From contig CALGIA010000016.1 in the NCBI GenBank assembly GCA_937916005.1, positions 1 to 10,631 on the forward strand: 10,631 nt of DNA, in the 5' to 3' direction. Positions 1 to 6,925 of the stretch are shown in pieces. A program made the position numbers and the translations under genes. This stretch comes from an uncultured Rhodospirillaceae bacterium. Lineage in GTDB: Bacteria > Pseudomonadota > Alphaproteobacteria > MPNO01. The first letter of the stretch is position 1, and each line of letters opens with the position of its first letter. The notes beneath the pieces are model-generated. The model was not told the DNA's origin. It was given only the letters and a program-made list of their open reading frames with translations, and did no database searches.

Positions 1-995
1 CCGGATTGGATGGCGGCATCCATGGGCGCGATTCCGAGCCGGTCAAACAAGGCCCGGTCCGTATCGGGCGCGGGGTTGTCGGTGGTCAGAAGGCGATCAC
101 CGAGGAAGATGGAATTGGCCCCGGCCAGAAAGCACAACGCCTGGGCCGCGTCATCCATTTCCATCCGCCCGGCCGACAGCCGGACCATGGATTCCGGCAT
201 CATGATGCGCGCCACGGCAATGGTGCGCACGAATTCGATGGGATCGAACGCCCCGGTATCGGCCAGGGCGTCGGCCAGGGGCGTACCCTCGGCGCGCACC
301 AGCATGTTGATCGGTACGCTTTCCGGATGGGTCGGCAATGTCGCCAGCGTGACCAGCATGCCGGCCCGGTCGGCGGGACTTTCGCCCATGCCGACAATGC
401 CGCCGCAACACACATTCATCCCCGCATCGCGCACGTGACCAAGAGTTTCCAGACGGTCGGCGTAATCCCGGGTTGAGATGATCTCGCCATAAAATTCCGG
501 CGAGGTGTCGATATTGTGATTGTAGTAATCGAGACCCGATTCCTTGAGCCGGCCGGCCTGGGGCGCGGTCAACATGCCAAGGGTCATGCAAGTCTCCAAC
601 CCGAGGGATTTGACACCCTGGACCATTTCGACGATGGCGTCGAGATCCCGGTCCTTGGGCGACCGCCACGCGGCGCCCATGCAAAACCGCGCCGCGCCGG
701 CGTCGCGCGCATCCCGGGCGGCGGACAGCACTTCGTCGAGCGGCATAAGCTTGCCGGCGTCGACGCCGGTATCGAACTGGGCGCTTTGCGGGCAATAGGC
801 GCAGTCTTCCGGACAGCCGCCGGTTTTCACCGACAGCAATGTGGAAATCTGGACTTTATTGGGATCGAAATAGCTCCGGTGAACCGACTGGGCAAGAAAG
901 ATCAAATCGGCAAACGGCAATGCGAACAAAGCCTCCGCTTCATCCTGGGTCCAGTCTTGGCGGATTTCACCGCTGTTCATCGCTGTATCGGGCAT
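1..995 (-). CDS. bioB: Biotin synthase BioB, 3' end cut by the window edge
   Basis: Radical-SAM enzyme that inserts sulfur into dethiobiotin to form biotin, the last step of the pathway. Translation of the minus strand from ATG 995 gives 331 complete codons with no stop before the edge. E. coli BioB has about 346 residues, so only a short C-terminal piece should be missing. The radical-SAM CxxxCxxC motif is at Cys61, Cys65 and Cys68 (CPEDCAYC). Cys105 (FCMGAAW) and Cys136 (ETCMTLG) match the E. coli [2Fe-2S] ligands Cys97 and Cys128. The typical YYNHNIDTS segment follows. AGGA at 1003-1006 lies 7 bases before this ATG and decides the start over the next in-frame ATG at 980. The gene is divergent from bioF across a 109-base gap that probably holds both promoters. 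The family assignment is secure. Confidence 0.97.
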   Translation of the reverse strand, partial: MPDTAMNSGEIRQDWTQDEAEALFALPFADLIFLAQSVHRSYFDPNKVQISTLLSVKTGGCPEDCAYCPQSAQFDTGVDAGKLMPLDEVLSAARDARDAGAARFCMGAAWRSPKDRDLDAIVEMVQGVKSLGLETCMTLGMLTAPQAGRLKESGLDYYNHNIDTSPEFYGEIISTRDYADRLETLGHVRDAGMNVCCGGIVGMGESPADRAGMLVTLATLPTHPESVPINMLVRAEGTPLADALADTGAFDPIEFVRTIAVARIMMPESMVRLSAGRMEMDDAAQALCFLAGANSIFLGDRLLTTDNPAPDTDRALFDRLGIAPMDAAIQS

Positions 996-1104
996 GACGC
1001 CATCCTAAACCCGCCGACGCACCTATCAAAGCTCAATTGGCAAAGCTTGATTGGCAAAGCGCAAATGGATTGCACGGGACCGATTGCATCAATAGCTTCA
1101 TATC
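996..1104. promoter_or_regulatory. Divergent bioB/bioF control region with repeats
   Basis: The only non-coding DNA between the two divergent biotin transcription units, so promoters for both should lie here. An 11-base direct repeat ATTGGCAAAGC occurs at 1036-1046 and 1050-1060, with a 14-base period. An imperfect inverted repeat overlaps it: TCAAAGCT starting near 1026 against AAGCTTGA ending near 1050. I see no good match to the alphaproteobacterial BioR operator (TTATNNATAA type), and no convincing -35/-10 pair. That this is a biotin-responsive operator is inference from position only. Confidence 0.4.
1003..1006 (-). promoter_or_regulatory. Ribosome binding site of bioB
   Basis: AGGA on the minus strand, 7 bases upstream of ATG 995. 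It supports that start over the in-frame ATG at 980. Confidence 0.6.
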
Positions 1105-2265
1105 ATGTCGACACTTGATGAATTTGCGCAACAGAGGCTCGGCCGGCTTTCGGATGAAGGCCTGTTGCGCGTGCCGGCAGAAACCCGTCGCCTGGACGGG
1201 GTGAGGGCGGAACGCGACGGCAAAATTCTGGTCTCGTTCTGCTGTAATGATTACCTCAATTTGACCCACCACCCGGTCGTCACAAGGGCAGCCATTGCGG
1301 CCATTGAAGAATACGGCGCGGGATCGGGCGCATCCCGCCTGGTTACCGGCAATCACCCGCTCTACCGAACCCTGGAAACCGCGCTGGCAAAGCTCAAGGG
1401 CACCGACGACGCGGTTGTCCTGGGTTCAGGCTACCTGACCAATGCGGGGGCCGCGCCATGCCTGGTCGGAACTGACGACCTGATCGTGATGGATGAACTC
1501 TGCCATGCATCGATCCATGCGGGGGCGCGGCTCAGCCGGGCGGAAATCCGCCGCTTCGCCCATAATGATCCGGAAGACTGCCGGAATATCCTGCGGCATG
1601 CCCGCGCCGGGCATCAGCATTGCTTGATCATCACCGAGGGCGTCTTTTCCATGGATGGCGACCGCGCGCCGTTGCCCCGCCTATCCAATATAGCCGAAGA
1701 ACACGATGCCTGGCTTATGGTCGACGATGCGCATGGGACCGGCGTGCTGGGCGGTGGGCGCGGATCAGAATTCGAGTTCGATCCCCGGCCCAAAATCGAT
1801 CTGCATATGGGAACACTGTCCAAGGCATTGGGCGGGTATGGCGGATTTGTCTGCGCATCACGGCCGGTTATCGGCCTGATGCGCAGCCGGGCGCGCAGCC
1901 TGGTCTATTCGACCGGCCTGCCGCCGTCGGTCATTGCAAGCGCGATTGCGGCGTTGAGGGTCATCGAGGCGGAGCCCGACCGTGTCCGCCGTCCCCTGGC
2001 CCATGCCCGTCTGTTTACGGAACGGCTTGGGTTGCGGTTGGCCGAAAGCCCGATCGTCCCCATCCTGGTCGGCGCGCCGGATGCGGCCATTGCCGCATCC
2101 GCGGCATTGGAAGCCCAGGGTTATCTGGTGACCGCCATCCGGCCGCCGACGGTTCCCGACGGCACGGCGCGGCTGCGTTTTACCTTTACCGCCGATCACA
2201 CGGTCGAAGATATCGCCGGGCTGGCCAATGCGGTCGCTTCGCTCGGGCTCCGGACGGCACCGTGA
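1105..2265 (+). CDS. bioF: 8-amino-7-oxononanoate synthase BioF
   Basis: PLP-dependent enzyme that condenses pimeloyl-ACP (or -CoA) with L-alanine to give 8-amino-7-oxononanoate, the start of the biotin bicyclic ring. The product has 386 residues against 384 in E. coli BioF. Alpha-oxoamine synthase motifs occur in order: SFCCNDYLNL (44-53), GSGASRLVTGNHPLY (73-87), ELCHASIH with His134, EGVFSMDGD (178-186), VDDAHGTG with Asp207 and His210, and TLSKALGGYGGF with the PLP lysine at Lys240. ATG 1105 fits the family N-terminus, but no Shine-Dalgarno sequence precedes it, so translation may be leaderless or weakly initiated. The stop overlaps the bioD start, indicating an operon. KBL and other family members catalyse related reactions, but the bioB and bioD neighbours settle the identity. 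Confidence 0.96.
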   Translation: MSTLDEFAQQRLGRLSDEGLLRVPAETRRLDGVRAERDGKILVSFCCNDYLNLTHHPVVTRAAIAAIEEYGAGSGASRLVTGNHPLYRTLETALAKLKGTDDAVVLGSGYLTNAGAAPCLVGTDDLIVMDELCHASIHAGARLSRAEIRRFAHNDPEDCRNILRHARAGHQHCLIITEGVFSMDGDRAPLPRLSNIAEEHDAWLMVDDAHGTGVLGGGRGSEFEFDPRPKIDLHMGTLSKALGGYGGFVCASRPVIGLMRSRARSLVYSTGLPPSVIASAIAALRVIEAEPDRVRRPLAHARLFTERLGLRLAESPIVPILVGAPDAAIAASAALEAQGYLVTAIRPPTVPDGTARLRFTFTADHTVEDIAGLANAVASLGLRTAP

Positions 2266-2951
2266 CCGCTTATTTCATAACCGGGTCGGGAACGGGGATC
2301 GGCAAAACCCTGGTCACCGCCGCCCTGGCATATCAGTTGCGGGATGCCGGGCAGGGTGTGCATATCCTGAAGCCGGTCCTGAGCGGATATGACGATGCCG
2401 ATCCCGCCGCCTCGGATTCAGGAATTCTCCTGTCGGCGCTGGGTCGCGAACCCATGCCCGAGGCGGTCGCGCAGATCACCCCCTGGCGGTTTGCCGCGCC
2501 GATTTCCCCCGACATGGCGGCGGCCCGCGAAGGGCGACAGCTGGATTTCACCGCCCTGTGCGAATTTTGCCGCGACCAGATCGAGTCGGCGGCGGCCCGT
2601 AACGAAACCGTCCTGATCGAAGGCGTGGGCGGCGTTCTGGTCCCCCTGACCAACAGCGAAACCGTCGCGGACTGGATCGCCGCGCTGGACATAAGGCCAA
2701 TCCTGGTCGTCGGCAGTTATCTGGGCGCGCTGAGCCATGGCCTGACGGCCTGGGAAGCCATGAACGCGCGTGGCATCCCGCCGCTGTCCATAATCGTCAG
2801 CCAATCGTCCGATGCCCCGGTACCGCTGGACGAAACCATCGGGACCCTGGCGCGCTTTCTGCCGTCAATTCCCATGGTCGCCCTGCCGCACCTGACGCCG
2901 TCCGACCGAATCTGGGAAGCGGCTCCGGACCTGCTCCCCGCGCTAGGCTGA
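2262..2951 (+). CDS. bioD: Dethiobiotin synthetase BioD
   Basis: ATP-dependent enzyme that closes the ureido ring of 7,8-diaminononanoate with CO2 to make dethiobiotin, the substrate of BioB. It starts at GTG 2262, within the bioF stop (GTGA overlap), so translation is likely coupled; no clear Shine-Dalgarno is visible. An open frame extends upstream, but the family N-terminus (AYFITGSGTGIGKT) begins directly after this GTG. The product has 229 residues. Visible features are the P-loop GTGIGKT (10-16), the substrate lysine Lys37 in LKPV, and the Mg-binding glutamate Glu120 in IEGVGGVLVPL. The amino acid transaminase BioA that supplies its substrate is not encoded next to it in the window, which is unusual for an alphaproteobacterial bio operon. 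The family assignment is firm. Confidence 0.95.
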   Translation: MTAYFITGSGTGIGKTLVTAALAYQLRDAGQGVHILKPVLSGYDDADPAASDSGILLSALGREPMPEAVAQITPWRFAAPISPDMAAAREGRQLDFTALCEFCRDQIESAAARNETVLIEGVGGVLVPLTNSETVADWIAALDIRPILVVGSYLGALSHGLTAWEAMNARGIPPLSIIVSQSSDAPVPLDETIGTLARFLPSIPMVALPHLTPSDRIWEAAPDLLPALG

Positions 2952-3023
2952 GTAGACGCATTATTTCCACGACGCGGCGAGGCAATGCCGGTAAAACATT
3001 CGAAGTTCCTCGGATAGACTGGC

Positions 3024-3767
3024 ATGAGTTTCGAATCGTTCTTAATCGTCTTTGTCGCCATTGGTCTTGGCGCATTCGCAAAAGGCGCGACCGGGATCGG
3101 CCTGCCGCTCATCGGCATCCCTATCATGGCGGGGTTCCTGGGCGTCGAACACGCCATCGTCGTCATGACCATCCCTGTCGCCGCCAGCAATATCTGGCTC
3201 GTCTGGTCGTACCGCAAGCTGGTGACCGCCATTCCGGGATTGCCGTTCATGCTGGTCATGGGGGTCATCGGGACGCTTTCGGGCACCTATGTTCTGGCGA
3301 CGCTGGATGACCGCACGCTGATCTACATGCTGGCGATCTGGATCGGGCTTTATCTCGTCAATTTGACGTTCAACCCGAATTTTCGCCTTGAGGGAAAAAC
3401 CGCGCGCTACGCGTCACCGGTCCTTGCCACCTGCGCCGGCATTTCCCAGGGCGCGACCGGCATGTCGGGGCCTGTAATCGCGACCTGGATTCATTCCTAC
3501 AAGCTGGAAAGCAAGACGTTCGTGTTCGGCGTTTCGATCATGTTCCTGGCCATATCGGGCACCCATGTACTGGCGGTATCGGGTGCGGGGCTGATGAGTG
3601 AAGCGCGGCTTTACGAAGGATTGCTCGCCCTGATCCCGACCGCCCTCTTCCTGCCGCTGGGCATGCGGATGACTAATCTGTTCAGCACGAAAATATTTAA
3701 CCGAATCATCATTTTTCTGATCGTGATAATGGAAATCAAGCTGATTTGGCGGGATATCCTGTCGTGA
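3024..3767 (+). CDS. TauE/SafE-family membrane transporter
   Basis: A 247-residue inner-membrane protein, almost entirely hydrophobic, with about eight membrane segments (approximately 4-20, 27-40, 43-62, 69-92, 97-115, 128-155, 165-185, 197-215 and a last one at 226-241). The family's duplicated half-motif is visible as AFAKGATGIGLPLI (17-30) and GISQGATGMSGPVIATW (139-155). TauE/SafE proteins export sulfite, sulfoacetate or other small organic anions. The substrate here cannot be read from sequence. ATG 3024 is the start nearest the first membrane helix, with only a weak purine stretch upstream. It lies 72 bases after bioD on the same strand, so it could be read from the bio promoter, but no functional link to biotin is established. 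It is followed by a 148-base gap before the transhydrogenase genes. Confidence 0.88.
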   Translation: MSFESFLIVFVAIGLGAFAKGATGIGLPLIGIPIMAGFLGVEHAIVVMTIPVAASNIWLVWSYRKLVTAIPGLPFMLVMGVIGTLSGTYVLATLDDRTLIYMLAIWIGLYLVNLTFNPNFRLEGKTARYASPVLATCAGISQGATGMSGPVIATWIHSYKLESKTFVFGVSIMFLAISGTHVLAVSGAGLMSEARLYEGLLALIPTALFLPLGMRMTNLFSTKIFNRIIIFLIVIMEIKLIWRDILS

Positions 3768-3915
3768 GGGCCGCAAATAACGGAATGAACCGCTTACCAC
3801 AAACAATTGTTTTGAAATTACTTGCTAGTGTCTTGGCAAACCCCGCGCAAAAGGGCATGTTCTTGTTAATTTGCAGGTCAGCTTTTTAATCAGTGATCGG
3901 GAAACCGGCGACGTT
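3768..3915 (+). promoter_or_regulatory. AT-rich upstream region of the pnt operon with a 12-base palindrome
   Basis: A 148-base non-coding stretch, distinctly AT-richer than its surroundings. It contains a perfect 12-base palindrome, AAACAATTGTTT, at 3801-3812, about 104 bases before the pntAA start. A -35-like TTGGCA is at 3834-3839, but the -10 candidates 16-18 bases downstream are poor. The region is the natural place for the pntAA-pntAB-pntB promoter. The exact promoter and any regulator are not determined. Confidence 0.4.
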
Positions 3916-5175
3916 ATGAAAATTGCCATACCGAAGGAGCGGCGCGAGCATGAGCGCCGTGTCGCGGTATCTCCGGATACAGTCAAAAAATATGTGAGCC
4001 TGGGCTTCGACGTGACGGTGGAAACCGGCGCGGGCGACGGCGCATCGATCCCCGACAACGAATTTGCCGACGCGGGCGCGGCAATTGCCGGCGACGAGGC
4101 CGCAACGTTGGGCGACGCGGATATTGTCTTGAAGGTTCAGCGCCCGATCTGCGCGAGCGAAGACGGGCCCGATGAGATCGCCCTGATGAAAAAGGGCGCG
4201 ATCCTGATCGGGCATTTGGGCGCGCTGCAGCATCGCGACCAGATTGCGGCATACGAAAAAGCCGGAATCACCGCCTTCGCCATGGAATTGGTGCCACGCA
4301 TCACACGGGCCCAGGCCATGGACGTGCTGTCGTCCCAATCAAATATCGCCGGCTATAAGGCGGTGCTGGATGGCGCCCATGAATTCGGGCGCGCCTTTCC
4401 CATGATGATGACGGCCGCGGGCACCATACGCCCTGCGCGGGTTATCGTGCTGGGGGCGGGCGTGGCCGGCCTGCAGGCGATCGCGACCGCGCGGCGGCTC
4501 GGCGCCATTGTCACTGGCTATGACGTACGCCCCGCCGTCAAGGAACAGGTCGAAAGCCTGGGCGCAAAATTCCTGGAAGTCGACAGCGCCGCCACCGAAG
4601 GCGCCGAGACTTCCGGTGGATATGCGAAGGAAATGGGCGAAGAATACCGGCGCAAACAGGAGGAAGCCCTGCGTGAGGCGATGAAAAAGCAGGATGTCGC
4701 CATCTGCACGGCGCTGATCCCCGGCAGACCCGCGCCGGTGCTGATTTCGGAAGACATGGTCAAGGAAATGCGGCCCGGGTCGGTTATCGTCGATCTCGCC
4801 GTTGAACAGGGCGGCAATTGCCCCCTCAGCGAATTCGGCAAGGTGGTGACCAGGCACGGTGTCCATATCGTCGGGCACGCCAACGTGCCCAGCCGTCTGG
4901 CCGAGGACGCCAGCGCCATGTACGCCAGGAACCTGTTGAATTTCGTGACCCCGCTGGTCGATTCCGAAACCAAATCAATCAAGATCGACTGGGAAGATGA
5001 AATCATTATGGGCAGTCTCGTGACCCGCGACGGCAAATCAGTCCACCCGTCATTGGCCGCAAACGGCAACGGAGCCAATTCGGCCAACGGCGCGTCCGAT
5101 TCGTCCGGGGCGGCTTCAGGCACACTGCCCGGCCCATCAGACGATGCAGATACCGCCGGTGAGGCACGCCAATGA
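3916..5175 (+). CDS. pntAA: Proton-translocating NAD(P) transhydrogenase, NAD(H)-binding subunit PntAA
   Basis: Soluble domain I of the transhydrogenase, which binds NAD(H) and passes hydride to NADP+ on domain III while protons cross the membrane. The product has 419 residues and closely follows the R. rubrum sequence as I recall it: MKIAIPKERR at the start, then the RQD loop PRITRAQAMD with Arg128, Gln133 and Asp136, then the Rossmann motif GAGVAG (180-185) with Asp203 closing the second strand, then GGNCPLSE (299-306). I chose ATG 3916 over the upstream in-frame TTG 3871 because homologues begin MKIAIPKE. The core ends near residue 380; residues 381-419 are a low-complexity Asn/Gly/Ser/Ala-rich tail, longer than in typical split PntAA. 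It overlaps pntAB by four bases (ATGA). Confidence 0.96.
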   Translation: MKIAIPKERREHERRVAVSPDTVKKYVSLGFDVTVETGAGDGASIPDNEFADAGAAIAGDEAATLGDADIVLKVQRPICASEDGPDEIALMKKGAILIGHLGALQHRDQIAAYEKAGITAFAMELVPRITRAQAMDVLSSQSNIAGYKAVLDGAHEFGRAFPMMMTAAGTIRPARVIVLGAGVAGLQAIATARRLGAIVTGYDVRPAVKEQVESLGAKFLEVDSAATEGAETSGGYAKEMGEEYRRKQEEALREAMKKQDVAICTALIPGRPAPVLISEDMVKEMRPGSVIVDLAVEQGGNCPLSEFGKVVTRHGVHIVGHANVPSRLAEDASAMYARNLLNFVTPLVDSETKSIKIDWEDEIIMGSLVTRDGKSVHPSLAANGNGANSANGASDSSGAASGTLPGPSDDADTAGEARQ

Positions 5176-5504
5176 GCCCGGAAAAAATGATCGCGGCGGT
5201 CACGGGCGGCGCGGAAGCGGCCCATGAGCCCTTCATCTTTCTGTTCACCGTGTTCGTGCTGGCGGTCTTTGTCGGCTATTACGTGGTGTGGAGCGTCACG
5301 CCGGCGCTGCATTCGCCGCTGATGAGCGTAACCAACGCCATATCATCGGTCATTATCGTCGGCGCGCTGATCGCGGCCGGGCCGATGGACATGAATTTTT
5401 CCAAGGTCATGGGCTTTGTTGCGGTAACGCTGGCGTCCATCAATATCTTCGGCGGTTTCATTGTCAGCCAGCGCATGCTGCAGATGTACCGCAAAAAGAA
5501 ATAA
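5172..5504 (+). CDS. pntAB: NAD(P) transhydrogenase, small membrane subunit PntAB
   Basis: A 110-residue membrane protein forming the alpha-side part of domain II, the proton-conducting segment of the transhydrogenase. It shows three hydrophobic helices (roughly 20-43, 50-70 and 77-99), then a basic C-terminus ending in three lysines. The family-typical PALHSPLMSVTNAISS stretch is at 44-59. Its ATG lies inside the pntAA stop (ATGA), with GAGG at 5161-5164 seven bases upstream. In single-chain versions such as E. coli PntA this segment is fused after domain I. The split form is typical of Rhodospirillum and many other alphaproteobacteria. Confidence 0.95.
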   Translation: MSPEKMIAAVTGGAEAAHEPFIFLFTVFVLAVFVGYYVVWSVTPALHSPLMSVTNAISSVIIVGALIAAGPMDMNFSKVMGFVAVTLASINIFGGFIVSQRMLQMYRKKK

Positions 5505-5509
5505 TCGAC

Positions 5510-5515
5510 GGGGAG
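5510..5515 (+). promoter_or_regulatory. Ribosome binding site of pntB
   Basis: GGGGAG nine bases before GTG 5525. It fixes a GTG start in a frame that is open well upstream. Confidence 0.65.
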
Positions 5516-5524
5516 CGCGTCCAG

Positions 5525-6913
5525 GTGTCGTCCGATCTAACGGGTCTTTTGTACCTGATTGCCGCCATATGCTTCATCATGGCGTTGCGTGGCCTGTCTT
5601 CCCCCGAAACCGCCCGGCGCGGCAACGCCATCGGCATCGCCGGCATGGCGATCGCAATCGGGACCACGCTGGCCAATCCGGGCATCGTGTCGTTTGAAAT
5701 GATCGCCGCCGGTATCGTGATCGGCGGCGCCATCGGCACGGTCATCGCACTGAAAATCGAGATGACCGCCCTGCCCCAGCTTGTGGCCGCGTTCCACAGC
5801 CTGGTCGGGCTTGCCGCCGTCGCGGTCGCCACAGCCACCTTTTTCGCGCCCGAGGCTTATGGCATCGGGGCGGCCGGCCATATTCTCACCACCAGCCTGA
5901 TCGAGTTGTCGATCGGCACGATTGTCGGCGCCATCACCTTTACCGGGTCCATCGTGGCGTTCGCCAAGCTTCAGGGGCTGGTCTCCGGATCGCCGCTGGT
6001 CTTCCCCGGCCAGCATCTGTTGAATGCCGTGCTGGGACTGACGCTCATCGGGCTTGGCGCCTGGATGGTGACGACGGAATCCCACGAGGCCTTTTGGCTG
6101 ATCGTCGCACTGTCCCTGGCGCTCGGCTTCCTGATCATCCTGCCCATCGGCGGCGCGGACATGCCGGTGGTCATCTCCATGCTGAATTCCTATTCGGGCT
6201 GGGCCGCCTGCGGTATCGGCTTCACCCTGAGCAATACGCTGTTGATCGTCACCGGCGCGCTGGTGGGATCATCGGGCGCGATCCTGTCCTATGTCATGTG
6301 CAAGGGCATGAACCGGTCGTTTATCAGCGTGATCCTGGGCGGATTCGGGGCCGAGGACGGCGCGGGAGCGGCGGCCACTACGAGCGACAGGCCAGTCAAG
6401 GCGGGCTCGGCCGAGGACGCGGCCTTCATCATGCGCAACGCAACCAAGGTGATCGTGGTGCCCGGATACGGCATGGCGGTCGCCCAGGCCCAGCACGCGC
6501 TGCGGGAAATGGGCGACAAGCTCAAGGAAATAGGGATCGAGGTCAAATACGCCATTCATCCCGTGGCCGGGCGCATGCCGGGCCACATGAATGTGCTGCT
6601 GGCCGAAGCCAATGTGCCCTATGATGAAGTGTTTGAGCTGGATGAGATCAACAACGAATTCGCCACCGCCGACGTGGTCTATGTGATCGGCGCCAATGAC
6701 GTGACCAACCCGGCGGCCAAGACCGACCCGCAAAGCCCGATCTACGGCATGCCGATTCTCGACGTTGAAAAAGCAACCACCGTCTTGTTCATCAAGCGGT
6801 CCCTGTCACCCGGATATGCCGGCGTCGACAACAGCCTGTTCTATGCCGACAACACCATGATGTTGTTCGCCGACGCCAAGAAAATGACCGAAGAGATCGT
6901 TCGGGCGCTTTAG
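5525..6913 (+). CDS. pntB: NAD(P) transhydrogenase beta subunit PntB
   Basis: The beta subunit carries the remaining membrane helices of domain II and the NADP(H)-binding domain III. Start GTG 5525 gives 462 residues, close to the usual 462-464. GGGGAG at 5510-5515 lies nine bases before it, and the following residues (LTGLLYLIAAICFIMALRGLS) align with PntB N-termini. The open frame continues upstream into pntAB, but that part is not coding. The conserved proton-channel histidine is His91 (AFHSLVG), and GGADMPVV and LNSYSGW follow with Asp212 and Asn221. Domain III begins near residue 300 and has GYGMAVAQ (314-321), AGRMPGHMNVLLAEA (348-362), IGANDVTNPAA and the NADP phosphate-binding KRSLSPGYAG (424-433). 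It completes the operon. Its stop is 12 bases from the convergent end of the next gene. Confidence 0.96.
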   Translation: MSSDLTGLLYLIAAICFIMALRGLSSPETARRGNAIGIAGMAIAIGTTLANPGIVSFEMIAAGIVIGGAIGTVIALKIEMTALPQLVAAFHSLVGLAAVAVATATFFAPEAYGIGAAGHILTTSLIELSIGTIVGAITFTGSIVAFAKLQGLVSGSPLVFPGQHLLNAVLGLTLIGLGAWMVTTESHEAFWLIVALSLALGFLIILPIGGADMPVVISMLNSYSGWAACGIGFTLSNTLLIVTGALVGSSGAILSYVMCKGMNRSFISVILGGFGAEDGAGAAATTSDRPVKAGSAEDAAFIMRNATKVIVVPGYGMAVAQAQHALREMGDKLKEIGIEVKYAIHPVAGRMPGHMNVLLAEANVPYDEVFELDEINNEFATADVVYVIGANDVTNPAAKTDPQSPIYGMPILDVEKATTVLFIKRSLSPGYAGVDNSLFYADNTMMLFADAKKMTEEIVRAL

Positions 6914-6925
6914 AAGATTTCAGGT

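Noticed and set aside
516..1118. A 200-codon plus-strand open frame opposite the start of bioB.
   Set aside because: The minus strand encodes an unmistakable BioB, and the plus-strand product shows no domain.
1620..2261. Upstream in-frame extension of bioD through bioF.
   Set aside because: The translated extension has no family similarity, and BioD homologues begin directly at the nucleotide-binding segment that follows GTG 2262.
3871..3915. TTG start giving 15 extra residues on PntAA.
   Set aside because: Homologues start MKIAIPKE, which corresponds to ATG 3916. The extra residues look like translated leader DNA.
5288..5524. Open frame upstream of pntB overlapping pntAB.
   Set aside because: It is a shadow of pntAB. 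GTG 5525 has a good ribosome site and matches PntB N-termini.
6914..6925. Transcription terminator between the convergent pntB and senA-like genes.
   Set aside because: The gap is 12 bases with no stem-loop or U-run that I can see.
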